Shown: positions 1 through 12,303, numbered from the stretch's first letter. The stretch is 64,000 bases of DNA from Eonycteris spelaea (GCA_003508835.1 PUFA01000012.1:20378001-20442000), one strand, 5' to 3'. Program-made: numbers and translations. Notes: generated by a model not told the origin, from the letters alone.

Positions 1-1261
1 TTTTTCTCGTGTGATTTGAGTGAATTTAATTTACTAGATATGCTTTTTGAGTATAAGCATTTGTATTTCTTCTTTTATAAAATACAAATAAAAATACAAG
101 GCATCTTTAGGCAGAAGAAAAGTGATCGTATTAAATGTAAGGAAGAAAATTTTATTGTCCAGTAAAAATCTTCCAGCCCTACAGCTGTTTTGAGCTGATA
201 GAAAGAAACAGGACTCAAATTCTTTGAACTTCTCTGAAAAAAAAAATGTGGTAATAAAAGTGAAACCACTGTTTTTGTGATACTCGTTTTGCTTTTTAAA
301 AATTCCAATTTAGGGTTGAGAAGCCAAAAAAACCTATAAAACCACAAAACCGCACAGTGTTATGTCACAGAGCCATCACCCCATGATCACTCATCTCATG
401 ACGTTTTCTCTGCTTCCTTCAAATATGATTATTTCTGGACAATTTAATTTGAATACTGGCATGAGGATTATTTCTAGAGATGGGGGGTTTGCCTCCTGTG
501 ATAATTCCCTTATCTGAAAAAGGATAGAATCCATTTACTTCCCAAGTAGCAATATTGAGATGTATTTCTGTTGCGTTTGCTTGATTACTTTTTAAATTTT
601 TATCACTGTTGATGGAAACTAATTAAAACTAAATGCACATCAGTTTTTATTAAATGGCTACTACTGAAATGGTGAAGTTCAGGAAATGGTAGGCCAGCTC
701 ATTCCCTTTAACGACGTTGGCTGATTCGCAGTTGGGGTAATTTCAGATTTATGAGATTTCAAGCATCCATATGTCTTTACTGTTTCCTGAAGAACTGTTT
801 TTAAAGAAATGAATGTATGTGTCATTTAAGTCTAACGAGAGCTGAACCACCAACCGAATAATGTACACTCTTAGCCTGAAATCAAATTTCATCAACTCTA
901 GGAGTGTTACTGTGGGCGAAAGCAATTAGAGTTTATCAAGTTAATTAAAGTCTATGTTTTCAGCTACTCCCCATTATTTACTTTTGTAACAACAAATTAT
1001 TGGAAAATGATGAATTTAGATAAAACTTGGGATGCCAAGGTTATATATTATTAGCATATAGGTCATAAACACTTTTCTCATGTTTGTTTCATAACAAGGA
1101 CAAGGTTGGAGATTAGTATAAATTATCCAAATATTTTGATGAAGAAACTAGACAGAGTTTGCACTGAACCCTGAGAATCATAACATTTGAGATCTAGAAG
1201 GGGCCTCTGAGAGCAACTCCTCTAGAAGGAGGGATGGAAAAGTGGACAGGGAAGATCCTGC
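1..1261. other. AT-rich sequence with no recognised feature
   Basis: I see no repeat, RNA gene or credible ORF here. The stretch contains homeobox-like TAAT-rich motifs (for example TTAATTAAAG near 940) but nothing decisive. Confidence 0.4.
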
Positions 1262-1455
1262 TCTCCATTGTCTAGCCATGTGACCTTGAGTCCATTAGGT
1301 AACCCCTTGGCCCACAGTTTTCTTATCTGTAAATGGAAATGGTGATAACACATATGTCTACCTAAACAGCCATGAGCATGAAATAAAATCTGAAAGCATT
1401 ATGTGAGCTATATGCATAAAGCCCAATGTCAGGGTCAGTTGTTGTTATTACTGTT
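1262..1455 (+). repeat. MIR SINE
   Basis: The MIR core is legible: a version of tgtgaccttg...cttatctgtaaatgg, then an A/T-rich tail with a degenerate TTGTTATTACTG end. This is an ancient tRNA-derived SINE shared by all mammals. Confidence 0.75.
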
Positions 1456-1483
1456 CTCTAGAAAACCCCCTCACTTTCCAGTG

Positions 1484-1590
1484 AAGAGCAGAAGTGGCCA
1501 GTGACTTGCCCAAGATTATTCTTTGCCAAAACAAGCCTGGTATCCAGGATGTCCTAACACCCAGTCCAGGTTCCTCCTATCTCTGAAGGT
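1484..1590 (-). repeat. MIR-like fragment, antisense
   Basis: It contains the antisense MIR core signature agtgacttgcccaagatta followed by a degenerate tccaggatgtcctaacaccc. Divergence is high. Confidence 0.5.
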
Positions 1591-2439
1591 CACAAAGAGC
1601 AGGCGGGAGATCATGAGTGCAACGCTGGGGCCACCACTGACTGCTGCACAACTTGGTTACTCTCCTTTGCCTCATCCACTACAGAGGGGTAAATAAATAT
1701 AGGCCAGAGGCAATGCTGCTGGATAAGTGATGCCAACATTGTATCTGGGCCCACCGAAGAGAAAACCACATGATGTGAGCACAGTCACCAAAGCCCCCTA
1801 AATGAAAACAAATGTTTTATAGCCAACAGGGTAAAGGGACTGACTGACTATAAGGGAACAACCTCTCTTACTAAAATGAAAGAACAAGACATGGCATTTT
1901 AAGACTGAGAAGAGATCTGGTCCAAACTATTTCTCCAAAAGTCTCCCTTGTCTTATTTTCACTCCTGTTGCTCCTAGTATTTCTAATGTTTGTGCATTCA
2001 CCCTTAACACTCTGGTTCAAATATAAAGAAAAGCCCCTTTCTTCTTGTTTTTCTCTTAGTCATGTTTAAGTTTTTAAAACAATTTTACTAAATATTAAAG
2101 GCAGACAAAAAAAAAACAAACTAAGACAGCGTAATAGAAGAAACATTAAAGCTATTGAATTAATGAAGTTTGGGTTTAAATCTCAGAGTACCTGCCCCCA
2201 AAGTCCTTACTTTTTTGAGTTCATTACATGTAAAATTGCCTTACATCACTACAACAGGAATTAAACACACACACAAGAGGTAAAGTGGGATTTATATTTA
2301 CACACAAAATGCACAAAAAATCCGATGCACAAAGAGATCATATCTCTCTCTGCCTGTATTTCCAAAACTCAAAATATCAAATAGCCATGCTAACTGAGAA
2401 GTGACATATAAGTATTAAACTATTAATACCAGGTTGCTA
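1591..2439. other. No recognised feature
   Basis: This is unique-looking intronic sequence with small A-rich tracts (for example near 2106-2116). I see no gene, RNA or classified repeat. Confidence 0.35.
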
Positions 2440-2822
2440 GGTTGCAAAAAAAAAAAAAACTAATAAAAAAAAATAATCTCTTTCTCCAGATCTCTGTCCC
2501 ACCCTCATGGGGAGATGGACAGGTCAGAGGAGGGACATACCTGAGCCAAGGCCACCAAATAGCAAGGGCCAGCAGAGCAGGGCAGGGGCTGTTGGAGGCC
2601 ATTGGTAGACAGTGGGGCCAAGGGCTGGCTGGCACAGAAAGGACAGGAGCAAACATGGGGAGGAGTATCAGGATGACTGCCAGAAACAAGGTTTGAAGAA
2701 GGTATATCCAGCTGATTCGAATGTGTGGAATCTGAGCAAACAGCTTTCTCATTGGGTCGGAGCAAGAATAGAGAGTACAAACCAGTAAGTATGGTGGACC
2801 CCTGCTGATTTACTGTCTCCAT
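2423..2822 (-). other. Unidentified GC-richer segment with overlapping minus-strand ORFs
   Basis: Two overlapping minus-strand open frames (about 109 and 105 codons) lie between an A-rich tract (2445-2471) and the T13/G16 tract at 2828. One frame has a hydrophobic run (IYLLQTLFLAVILILLPMF) that could span a membrane. I recognise no family. It may be a decayed repeat or retrocopy. Coding status is not supported. Confidence 0.2.
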
Positions 2823-2827
2823 TTTTC

Positions 2828-2856
2828 TTTTTTTTTTTTTGGGGGGGGGGGGGGGG
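2828..2856. repeat. Homopolymer junction T13 followed by G16
   Basis: A run of 13 T directly abuts a run of 16 G. Such a G tract is rare in intronic DNA and is error-prone in sequencing. Confidence 0.95.
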
Positions 2857-3240
2857 TGGCCCAGACCTTAGATATCCAATCAAGAGAGTAGGACAAGACC
2901 CAGATCTGAGCTGAACTACTCAGATCCCCTTGGTCTCTGAAGGAAGTCAAAACAATATTAGGCTAACGGTTGGTTTTTCTTAAGTGCATGCAGCTACGCT
3001 AATAATGCTCATTAGGCCTATAGCTCACTCGAATTTAATTAAGGGGGGGGGAAGTGCTTTTGTTCTTTTTGTGTCCCTTCATAGTTACCAGGACAGATGC
3101 ACGCATGGCTTGGGCATACTTCTCTCTTCCTGAGACAGATGTCAGGATGTTGGGCTATCCTGGAACAATGCCAGCATGTTTATTAGTGACAATAGATTGT
3201 CAGCCTCCCTCCCCCAATTGGAATTTTCATTTCTATAGTT

Positions 3241-3256
3241 AAAAATGCCAGTCCCA
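3241..3256 (+). repeat. Target-site duplication, left copy
   Basis: AAAAATGCCAGTCCCA is repeated exactly at 3666-3681 on the far side of the L1. Confidence 0.9.
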
Positions 3257-3665
3257 TCATGCTAAGCAAAATAAGACAGACAGAAAAAGTTGGAAATCAC
3301 ATGATATCACTTATATGTGGGATATAAACCTAAAAGCAACAAATGAACAGGAACAAATAAACAGAGACTCATGGACATTGACAATACACTAGTGGTTACC
3401 AGAGGGTAGGAGGCGGGATAGGAGGGGGGAGGTAGATGGGGTTAAGGGAGTCGAATATGAGGTGCAGAAAGAAATCTAACTATGGGAGGTGAACACACAA
3501 TATAAACATACATATGCCTTACTGTTAAAGTATACAGCTGAAACTTAATGGATTTAGCTAACAAATGTTAGCATGAAAAATAAATTAATAAATAAAATAG
3601 TTTAAGAAGTTCAAAGTTGGCATGGAAAGAATACTATGAAATAAAATGCTAAAACCAAAAAAAAA
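3257..3665 (+). mobile_element. 5'-truncated L1 insertion with poly(A) and extra 3' sequence
   Basis: The 3' end of L1 is recognisable from TCATGCTAAGCAAAATAAG (C-terminal ORF2 end) through the 3' UTR to AATAAATTAATAAATAAAA near 3598. A further ~55 bp follows, then AATAAAATGC and a poly(A) tail (from about 3657). The whole is bounded by identical 16-bp direct repeats (AAAAATGCCAGTCCCA), which mark the target-site duplication. The extra ~55 bp between the L1 end and the poly(A) suggests a 3' transduction. Confidence 0.85.
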
Positions 3666-3681
3666 AAAAATGCCAGTCCCA
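3666..3681 (+). repeat. Target-site duplication, right copy
   Basis: It is identical to 3241-3256 and follows the poly(A) tail of the L1. Confidence 0.9.
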
Positions 3682-3884
3682 GCTCAGAAAAAGAGAGAAA
3701 GATTTTGAGAGACATAGAGGAAGACAGAAGCACTAGGGTGAAGGTAGAGGAGAAAATAGGAGTGACCAAGAGGTAGGAAAAAAGAAGGCAAGCTTTGTTT
3801 TATTAAACTGTTTTAGTAAAATGATCTTGGTGATTTATAATTTCCACACATGAGTGGGATTCACCTTGGGGGTGGAGAGAGATT

Positions 3885-3949
3885 ACAAATGCAGAATCCT
3901 GGGCCCCTCCCCAGAGCTATCACTTCTTAAAGCCCAGGAACCTGTATTT
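3885..3949. mobile_element. MER5-like hAT MITE, left part, split by an L1
   Basis: ATTACAAATGCAGAATCCTG, then a GGGCCCCTCCCCAGAG motif and AGGAACCTGTATTTT, matches the interior of MER5-type elements. The remainder resumes at about 5736. Confidence 0.6.
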
Positions 3950-5735
3950 TTTTAGTTGTGTATTAGTTGCAGGTGTACAGCATAGTGGTTAGACATTTAC
4001 GTAATTTATGAAGTGATCCTCCCAATAAGTCTAGTGTCCACCTGGCACGACACAGTTATTACAGTGTTGTTACCTGTATTCCCTGTGCTCTACATCTCCA
4101 TGATTATTTTGTAACTATGAATTTGTACTTCTTAATACCTTCAACATTTTCACCTGCCTCCCCAAACCTCCTTTCCATCTGGCAACCATCAGTTTATTCT
4201 GAGCCTGTTTCTGTTCTGTTTGTTCATTTATTTTATTTATTGAGATTCCATATATAAGTGAAATCATATGGTATTTGTCTTTCTCTGACTTATTTCAGTA
4301 GCATAATACACTCTAGGCCCATTGATGTTATCATAAATGGTAAGATTTCATTCTTTTATGAATGAAATCTTCCATTATATACATGTACCATAACTCCTTT
4401 ATGGTACATTCCATTATATACATGTACCATAACTCCTTTATCTAGTTGTTTATTGATGGGCACTTAAGTGGCTTCCATTTCTTGGCTATTCTAAATAATA
4501 CTGCAGTGAACATAAGGGTGCACATATCTTTTTGAATTAGTGTTTTGGATTTCTTTGGATAAATACCTAGAAATGGAATTGCTGGGTCATAAGGTAGTTC
4601 TATTTTTAATTTTCTGAGGGGACGCCATATTGTTTTCCTTAGTGGTTGCACCAGTTTGCAATCCTACCAACAATGCATGAGCATTCCCTTTTTTCTCATC
4701 CTCACCAGCACTTGTTGTTTGTTGATTTATTGATGATGGTCATTCTGACAGGTGTGAGGTGATATCTCATTGTGGTTTTAATTTGCATTTCTCCAATTAA
4801 TAGTGACATTGAGCATCTTTTCATATGTCTATTGGCCATCTATCTGTATGGCCTCTTTGGAGAAATGTCTGTTCAGGTCCTCTGCCAAATTTTAAATTGG
4901 ATTACTTGTTTTTGGAGTGTTAAATTATATGAGTGCTTTCTAAATTTTGAATATTAATGTATCATTGGCAAATATCTTTTTCCACTCAGTAGGTTGTCTT
5001 TTCGTTTTGTTAAAAGTACTGCGTGCTAACCAATTGCACTGCTAGAACTCCAACCTTTTTGTTTTGGTGATGATTTCCTTTATTGTGCAAAAACTTTTTA
5101 GTTTGATATAGTCCCATTTGTTTATTTTCCCTGTTGTTTCCCTTGCCCAAAGAGATATATCAGAAAAAAAGATTACTAAGAGCAATGTCAGATATTTTAC
5201 TGTTTACGTTTTGTGATTGCAGGCCTTACATTTAAGTCTTTAATCCACTTTAAATTTATTCTTGTATATGGTATAAGAAGGGGTCTATTTTTTGTTTTTT
5301 TGTTGTTGTTATTGTTGTTTTGGGTTTTTTTGCTGTATCTGTCCAGTTTTCCCAGCACCATTTATTGAATAGACGGTCTTTTACCCCATTGTATATTCTT
5401 TCCTCCTTTGTCATAGATTAATTGACCATATAAACATGGGTTTATTTCTGTTCCATTGATCTCCGTGTCTATTTTTATGCCAGTACCATGCTGTTTTGAT
5501 TAGTGTAGTCTTATAGTATAGTTTGACATCAGGTATTTGTTCTTTCTCAGGATTGCTGTAGCTATTCGAGGTCTTTTGTGGTTCATTATAAATTTTAAGA
5601 TTAGTTGTTCTTGTTCAGTTAAAAATGCCATTGTTATTTTGATAGTGATTGCATTGAATCTATATTGCTTTGGGTAATATGGACATTTTAACGATGTTAA
5701 TTCTTCCTATCAAGACCTTTATATTTTTTAAATCC
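3950..5735 (-). mobile_element. L1, 5'-truncated, antisense, nested in a MER5-like element
   Basis: Read on the minus strand, the segment gives the L1 ORF2 C-terminal region (4442-4651: [20 protein letters not shown], then QKDMCTLMFTAVLF), followed by a 3' UTR. More upstream ORF2 sequence extends to about 5735 with stops and frame breaks. The left boundary has a T-run, as expected of a poly(A) on the minus strand. Near-matching flanks (acctgtatttttt and acctttatatttttt) may be a target-site duplication. The 3' UTR resembles L1s of bats and other laurasiatherians. Confidence 0.85.
4370..4448 (+). repeat. 39-bp tandem duplication inside the L1
   Basis: A unit beginning TTCCATTATATACATGTACC occurs twice in direct tandem, starting at 4370 and at 4409. 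It is not part of the normal L1 structure. Confidence 0.85.
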
Positions 5736-5782
5736 CCAAGAATAGGCTATGGGCCAGCCTCGAGAGCCACTGGCTGAGGCAA
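5736..5782. mobile_element. MER5-like hAT MITE, right part
   Basis: AAATCCCCAAGAATAGG and the terminal GAGAGCCACTGGC resemble the end of MER5-type elements (inverted repeat ...GAGAACCACTG). This completes the copy interrupted at 3949. Confidence 0.45.
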
Positions 5783-6699
5783 TCTCTAAGGCCTCCTTTC
5801 CAGCCTTGAGAGCCTTTGCTTATGAGAAGGGAGATTAAAAGTGGGTGTGGGGCAAACACAAAGGGCAGAACTGCTCTATTATTTTCTTTATCCTGGAGAA
5901 GAATCTGCCTTCCTGGTAAAGGCTGATGAGATATAAAGGTCAGAGGAGGAGAGAGTTGGATGCTTGGTATGGGTGTTTATTTCTTTTGTCAGGTATTTCA
6001 CTAATTATAGACAAGCCCCTGACAAATGAGGGTATTTTCTCCTTATATCAAATACTTTGATCTCTTTGTCCATCTAACCTGCTAAGCTGCTCTGAGCTCC
6101 CACCCTCCCCTGATGGACCACACCCCTAGCCAATCAGAGAGTAGGTAGAAAGGAAGTGCCAGTCCACTGACTTTAGTCCCTTCCTCATTCCCCACCCCCA
6201 CCCCCACCCCCAGCTCCTGGCTGCTGAAACTTCTCTTTTCCCATTTATCTCCCTTTTGGGAGATATTCTTATAAGTTGGTTTCTATTAACTCTGGGTAGA
6301 GCAGACAACTCTCCCAGCTCTGCCAGAAGGATCAGGTGATCCATTTCAATCAGAGGCCCAGAAAAACTGTTCCCTCCCACTACCCCTCACCAATCCTTGT
6401 CAAAATTTCCTTAAAACTTAGAAAAGCTATATAAAATGTCTGAAAAACGGACGATCTCCTCAATCCTAATGCAACTATTTTCATTTGATATAGTCCCTTA
6501 ATTAATATTCATATTTGTATTTTACATAGAATACTTATTTTCATGGGACCTTTTCTAATGTAAGCATTCTCCTCATTGCTTTATAGCCTTGTTAATGATC
6601 TTTGTAAAAGCTGCAAAATTCTCCATCTAGAAAAGGTACCACTTTTTAAATCAAATCCTCACATAACATTTCCCATGCTCTAAGTACTTAAATATTATA
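5783..6699. other. Mostly unique intron; one pyrimidine tract
   Basis: No gene or classified repeat was recognised apart from the C-rich simple repeat at 6190. An 84-codon minus-strand frame across that tract is a by-product of the simple repeat. Confidence 0.4.
6190..6213 (+). repeat. (CCCCCA)n simple repeat
   Basis: Four CCCCCA-like units in a row. The complementary strand is G-rich with four G5 runs, so it could form a G-quadruplex. Confidence 0.9.
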
Positions 6700-6885
6700 A
6701 TATATATTAACTCATTTCATCTTTATAATATCTATAAATACAAACTCATTTAACATACCTAACAACTCTATTAGGCTCATCTTATACTTGAGGAAATCGA
6801 GGCCCAAAGAAGTTAGATAACCTGCCTAGGATCACACAGTAAGTAAGCAGCAGAGACAGACATATGCTCATAACCACTATGCAAT
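6700..6885 (-). repeat. MIR SINE, antisense
   Basis: It contains ttaactcatttcatctttat, then ttgaggaaatcgaggccc and ggatcacacagtaagtaagc, the standard antisense MIR order, ending in aaccactatgcaatgc. Confidence 0.8.
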
Positions 6886-8479
6886 GCTAACATTTTATTT
6901 ACCTTTCAACTGCTTAATATTTAGGTTGCTTGTAGTTTCTTATAATTATAAATAACTGCAAAGAACATCCTGTTGCTAACGGCATTTTCATTCTTTCAGA
7001 TTACTTGTTTAGGATAGGTTTCAAAGAGAGTGTCGGCTCCATTCTGTTTTGAGCCAGTGGACAGAGGTGGCAGTCCTACACAATTTCCACTGGGAAAAAC
7101 TGAACTCTGCAGAGAAAGGACACTTTTTATGAGGTTGTTAGTGCTTGATTTATAGCCAGTGTAATCTAGGCACAGTAAAGGGAAATTATAAAGCTTGCAT
7201 GCAGCTTAGTGAAGGTGCAGGCTTCACATATTTGATGATGCGTAGCAGCCTGATGTTGCTCAGTGCCTCCTGGGTCACCTGGTAGCCATGAAGCCTCTCT
7301 TTCAGCAAGAGAAACAAATTGTCTTTATTTCAGTGGGGAAAATAAAAACAATATCTCTTCAGTGGCAAATAGATTAACCAACCAGTCAGTGAGTTTAGCC
7401 TTTGTCTTTTAATCTGGATGTTTTGACATCCTGTAGATAAAAGCTGATTTGGAGGTCAGTGGAGATGGGGTTGGCAGTCTTTTTGGAATGGAGTATTAAG
7501 AGGGCTTGTCTTAAAGCTGTGCTTGCACAGCGAGTACGGATCTTTCCTTCTACAGTACATTTGTTTAGAGGATGACCTAGAGTGGAGGAGCTCATGGACA
7601 TCGTGGCCCTTCCACTCCTTGGTCCGCCTGGGTCAGTCAACCACACTTAAGGTTTTGGGATGACATTGGACCAAAACCATCGGAAATCTTAATGGATCAT
7701 AGGTCATTTCTTTGCTTTTTCTCATTTATGACACAGGCCCACTGTTCTTTGCTCGGGATGATACCATAAATAGCAGAGACTGAATGTGGTTCTCATTCTC
7801 CCGGGCCAGAGTATGTCTCCAACCACCCACACACACACACCTGGACCTTCCCAGTATTAACAGTCATACATCTGTTCCTCATTCTCCCCAATTATAAATG
7901 TAATTATCACATATCATTAGCACATTTTAAAATGGTCTTCCTACCACATAGAAGTGATTAATGTGAAAATTAGAAAGAGGTGGAATGTGAGGATGAGGAG
8001 AAAATAGGAATAGCTGATTTTTCGCCCCAAATTTTAGGAAATTGTAAAGAGCCAATGAGGCCCGAGTGAAGTATGTTGATGGCACAGGCTGCCTCACAGG
8101 TCCATGTCTTCCCTTGATCCATAGCTCACTGTGTCATTTAATAAGTCATGGAAAGCTTCAGAGGTGTTCAAAAGATAAAGAATGGTTCTGTTGTTGTTAG
8201 GAAGTTAGGAGGAGGAAGTTGGACCATATAGAATAAACTCCTAAGTAAATAAGAACTGAAAGAGTGATTACTGTCCAGGGCCTGAATCCCTGGTGACTGC
8301 CTGCCACCCTGAAGCAACAGAGTCCCAGGCAAAGAGAAATTGGGGGCGTGTTCAGAAGAGCAAATTTACCACCTCTACCCCTGTTTGCTGACTATGGCTA
8401 CAACTGCATAAGGGACTCTGTTTTAAAATGTACCAGGATTTGCTTGGTAAGGTTTGGTGAGACACACGGACATGGAAAT
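6886..8479. other. No gene recognised
   Basis: Unique-looking sequence with a short (CA)n near 7828-7841. ORFs on both strands are short and unsupported. Confidence 0.35.
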
Positions 8480-8960
8480 GACTATCATGAGGGAAGAAGT
8501 TCACACTCACAGACCCCTAGAAACAGGAGGCACAGCATGCCACACAGGGCCACACGGGAGCACCTGGGTCGGTCAGGAGGCAGAAGGAGCAAGGGGGAGC
8601 ATGGGTGAGAGTCTTTATTGTGATTTTCATGAAGAAGAATGAGCGAGGCAGGGTAATCAGAGTAGACAGGTTTAGGATGGGCTAGTTTAAATAATTTTAG
8701 TGGGCTCTGGCCAATAGAGGTGGTTCCTAGTTTCCAGGTACCTAGCTCTGGGTGATTAGGGCAGAGCAATAGTGTCCCATACTGCCAGGGCCTGATGAAA
8801 AGAGGTGAGTGGGAGTATGGACTCAGGATTGGTTGGTCTGCATATCAAAGCCAGGATCACAGACAACCTCAGTATCTCTAGGAATTAGCTAACCCTGGGA
8901 GGGGCGCTCCTTCCTCAGGTCTGCAAGGCCCAGTGCCAGAGCATAAGAATACAGTAGATA
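8480..8960 (-). mobile_element. Possible solo LTR of an endogenous retrovirus, antisense
   Basis: Read on the minus strand, the segment has an LTR-like order. A promoter-like upstream part includes TTTAAAC and a GC-richer stretch, followed by an AATAAAG polyadenylation signal (complement of CTTTATT at 8612-8618), then a pyrimidine-rich R/U5-like part (cctcctgaccgacccaggtg). No coding remnant is visible. Boundaries are uncertain and the family is not assigned. Confidence 0.35.
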
Positions 8961-11869
8961 AGAAAGTATAATTAATACAGCTCTTGATACACACACTCAA
9001 GCAAAGGGTCTACTGTTTGTTTCATAATGTAAGAGGCATCATTGTTTTAGTGGCTGGTTTTCCCAGAGCATGTGAGGAACTGTAAAGGACAATATCAGAA
9101 AGCTCTCCCATTCTGTTTCCCTTTGATGCCCAGGTACACAGCCAGCAAGCCTACAATCAGTTCTGATACTAAGCAATTTGCCTCAAGAAAATCCATCCGT
9201 CTTTCAAGATCAGCATATGGGACCCAAAGAACATTGAAGCATTTGATGCAGTAGCAGCATGTAGTTCACAGGACACAGGCTTGAAAGGATAACTCCAAGC
9301 AGCAGGACTCATATCTGGTCATTTGGTTGTCTCAACACAGAAAATGCACTTACCCCAGCTTACCTGACAGGTTTAACCAGAGTTCAGGCAGGGTTAGCAT
9401 TGCTAGAAAGCATTATCTGGGAAGACTATATCATGCTGTTGTTGAATTAGCTTCCGTAATGAGAATAAACATTTGCAGAGCCTTTTGTGTTTGCAAAATG
9501 GTTTACAAGCACTGACTGGCTCACTTATTAATAATCACTTTGGGGGATTCTTAACAGTGCATATTTAGGAGATAAAAGTGATGGTTGGATGGGATTAAGG
9601 GAAAAGACAAGTAATAGAAAAGCATTTAGCATATCATTTTCAGTTCCGTAGGCTCGGCAAGCCTGTCCTGACAACCATCATTTCATTGCATTTGGTTCCA
9701 CGTTCCTAATATTCAAAGCCCAGCACAAATACACATGGGTAAAACCATGTGTTAGGCTTTTCATTGTCCGTTCCTCATTGTCCTTTGGTGTCTTAATTTG
9801 CACATAACGTGGCTGCAACTCAGGAAGCGCTCTGCTTTGTGAGTGCTCGGGCCCACCAGCCATGTGTCAGGAGACCTGGCTCCCTGCCCTGCCTCTCCCT
9901 CTGCCCTGAGGAAAGACCAGGAGAATGGCATTGCATTTCTAGCTATAGAATGGCCGAGGAAGGAAGGTGCAGAGGGAACGGGATCCGTAAGGTCCTTACA
10001 ACTTACATCCTCTGAATCTATGATCTTGCCACTTTGTCTGAAGCTGGAATGTGTGATTTGAGGCATTTCTCTGCTCATTATCTCAATGAAAACAAACTGA
10101 CACATCAGTGGGACCACAAGAGCATCATGTGTGTACACACGTATGTGCACACACATTGCCAAATGTCACATATCAGGGAATTTAAACACTTGGTGGACTG
10201 GAGACATAGTCCAAAGCCACTCATTAAAAATATAAACTTTCATAAGTCTTCTGAATTTTTATTCTAAAACACATTTAATATTAGAATGTATTTACTCTAA
10301 CCTTCAAGTTCTTCGGGTTCAGCATTATCCTGTGATGTTGGACATCCCTGGAGCACCAGTATTACGTGTGTCATACCTGCCCTCAAGAATGAGCAGAATA
10401 GGATTAAGCCTCATACTCCCCTTGCTACACTCCTCAGTGGACCCCCAAGTCTAAAAAGAGGTCGTTGACAGAACAATGGACTCATACACAACTGTCCTGA
10501 CCTTTAACTGTTTCTTGACAAGTTCTGCTAGGAGAGGCTCAAGTTGTCCAAGAAATACGATGAGAACCAGAAGGCCGTTTAATAGTAAAACTGTTCTGTG
10601 GGATGGTTTTCCATGACAACACTCATCTTCGATTTTACAATATAACTCTAATTATCGAAACATATCCTTTAGAGCTGACAGTGGTGGCAGCTATCTCAAG
10701 AATAATCACCGTATACATTTTTACATTATTTAGAGTTGTCTTTTTGCAAACACTTCTATGTACATTTTATTGTTAACCATCATTTTTGGAAGACACGCAT
10801 TCTTCATATTCTGCCTGGCTTACATCAGCCATGTCAGTCAGGGTCCCCTCAGGGATCAGAGACCTAACTCATAGGGGAGTAAGTGGGCAAGGTCTGGACT
10901 TTTCAAAGAAAGTGTTTCATAATAGCAGCAAACCTCATGGACAATGAACTTTATCGAAATTTGCCAAAAACAACTCTTTCTTTGATGCCTTTCCTAAACA
11001 TTTCACTATATGTAGAAAATTAGTGTAATAAGTTGCTGAAAATAACTTCCTAATGTCCCTCTTCTAAAATCAGGAGCCCTAAGCACTAAAGGGATCTGGC
11101 CATTGTTTATTCATTATTTATTCATTCATTATGCAATCTTAATGAAACATGAAAGCCTACTTTAGTCATTAAACAACCACATATACCCTTAAAATGAATT
11201 CTGTTAATTTACTAATCCAAGGTTGATTTACGAAGACAAAATCACATGTAATTAATTATGTGACAGTTCACTTTGAAAAATTTGACTGCTATCATAATGA
11301 AATATCAAAGAAGTTTAATTTTAATTGATTACTTTGTTGTAGATTTTTTTAACTATTGGAAATACAAATGGATTGTATTGTAATTTCGTTGCTATTTTTT
11401 TCCTGCCTAAGTAGAAATCGAAGTATCTTTCTGTTAATATAGTTTCTGACTTTATACTATTTCTGACTCGGGACTTTACTTTTCCCACATCTTGCTACAT
11501 AAGCCAATGGTAGCTGCTAATTCCAATATGTCTCATGATATGAGATTCACCTTCATCAAGCTATATTAACATAGCTCTGACATCCTAACAACTTCTGAGC
11601 CCAAACCTCCAAAATGGGAATAATTAATCAACTTCACTGGCTGTCATGGTAATTAAATAGAATAATGTAAGAAAAGGAATAACCGCAATGCCTGGTAAAT
11701 TATGCCTGGCTCAATTCTTTCTCTTACCTACATGTTCCATAAAAGGGCTGTGGTTATCTCACTCCAAAGCAGTGGTTGACATCTTGATTCAGCCATAATC
11801 ATATAAGAACAGTCTGACAGAGTGGAAGTTGCCTTAGATATTACATATTCCTTCTGAATTTGGCTATAG
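8961..11869. other. No gene recognised; short degenerate repeats only
   Basis: Several overlapping ORFs of 60-130 codons at 9.7-10.3 kb lie on both strands without recognisable domains. An alternating GT/AC patch (10128-10155) is the only low-complexity tract. Confidence 0.35.
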
Positions 11870-12210
11870 TTATTTTTAAAACAGCTTCATTGAAGTATAA
11901 ATTACCATAAAATTTACTTATTGCAGGGATATAGTTCTGTGATTCTCATAAATGTATGAGGTTGTGCAGCCATCACCCAGTACAGTTATAGAACATTTCC
12001 ATCACCCCAAAAATATTTCCTCATGCCCATTTGTAGCACCTCTGTTTTTGCCTTCAGCCCTAGGCAACCATTGATTTGCTTGGGCTGTTTCTCTAGTAAT
12101 TTACCTTTTCTAGACATTCATATAAATGGAATGGCATAGTATATACAGGCTTTTGTATCTGGCTTCTTCACTGTACATAATGTTTTTGAGGTTCATCCAT
12201 GTTACAGCAT
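11870..12210 (-). mobile_element. L1M/HAL1-like, antisense, first part
   Basis: It matches the antisense of an old L1 3' region: aacagcttcattgaagtata, then ggttgtgcagccatcaccca and gaggttcatccatgttacag. It is interrupted at about 12210 by an LTR and resumes at about 12678. Confidence 0.8.
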
Positions 12211-12269
12211 TGTATTAGGATTCTCCAGAGAAATCGAATCAATAGGAGATGATAGATAGATAGATAAAT

Positions 12270-12303
<34 letters not shown>

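Noticed and set aside
8348..8642. Overlapping 86- and 62-codon frames as a small gene
   Set aside because: They fall across a likely LTR and share no homology that I recognise.
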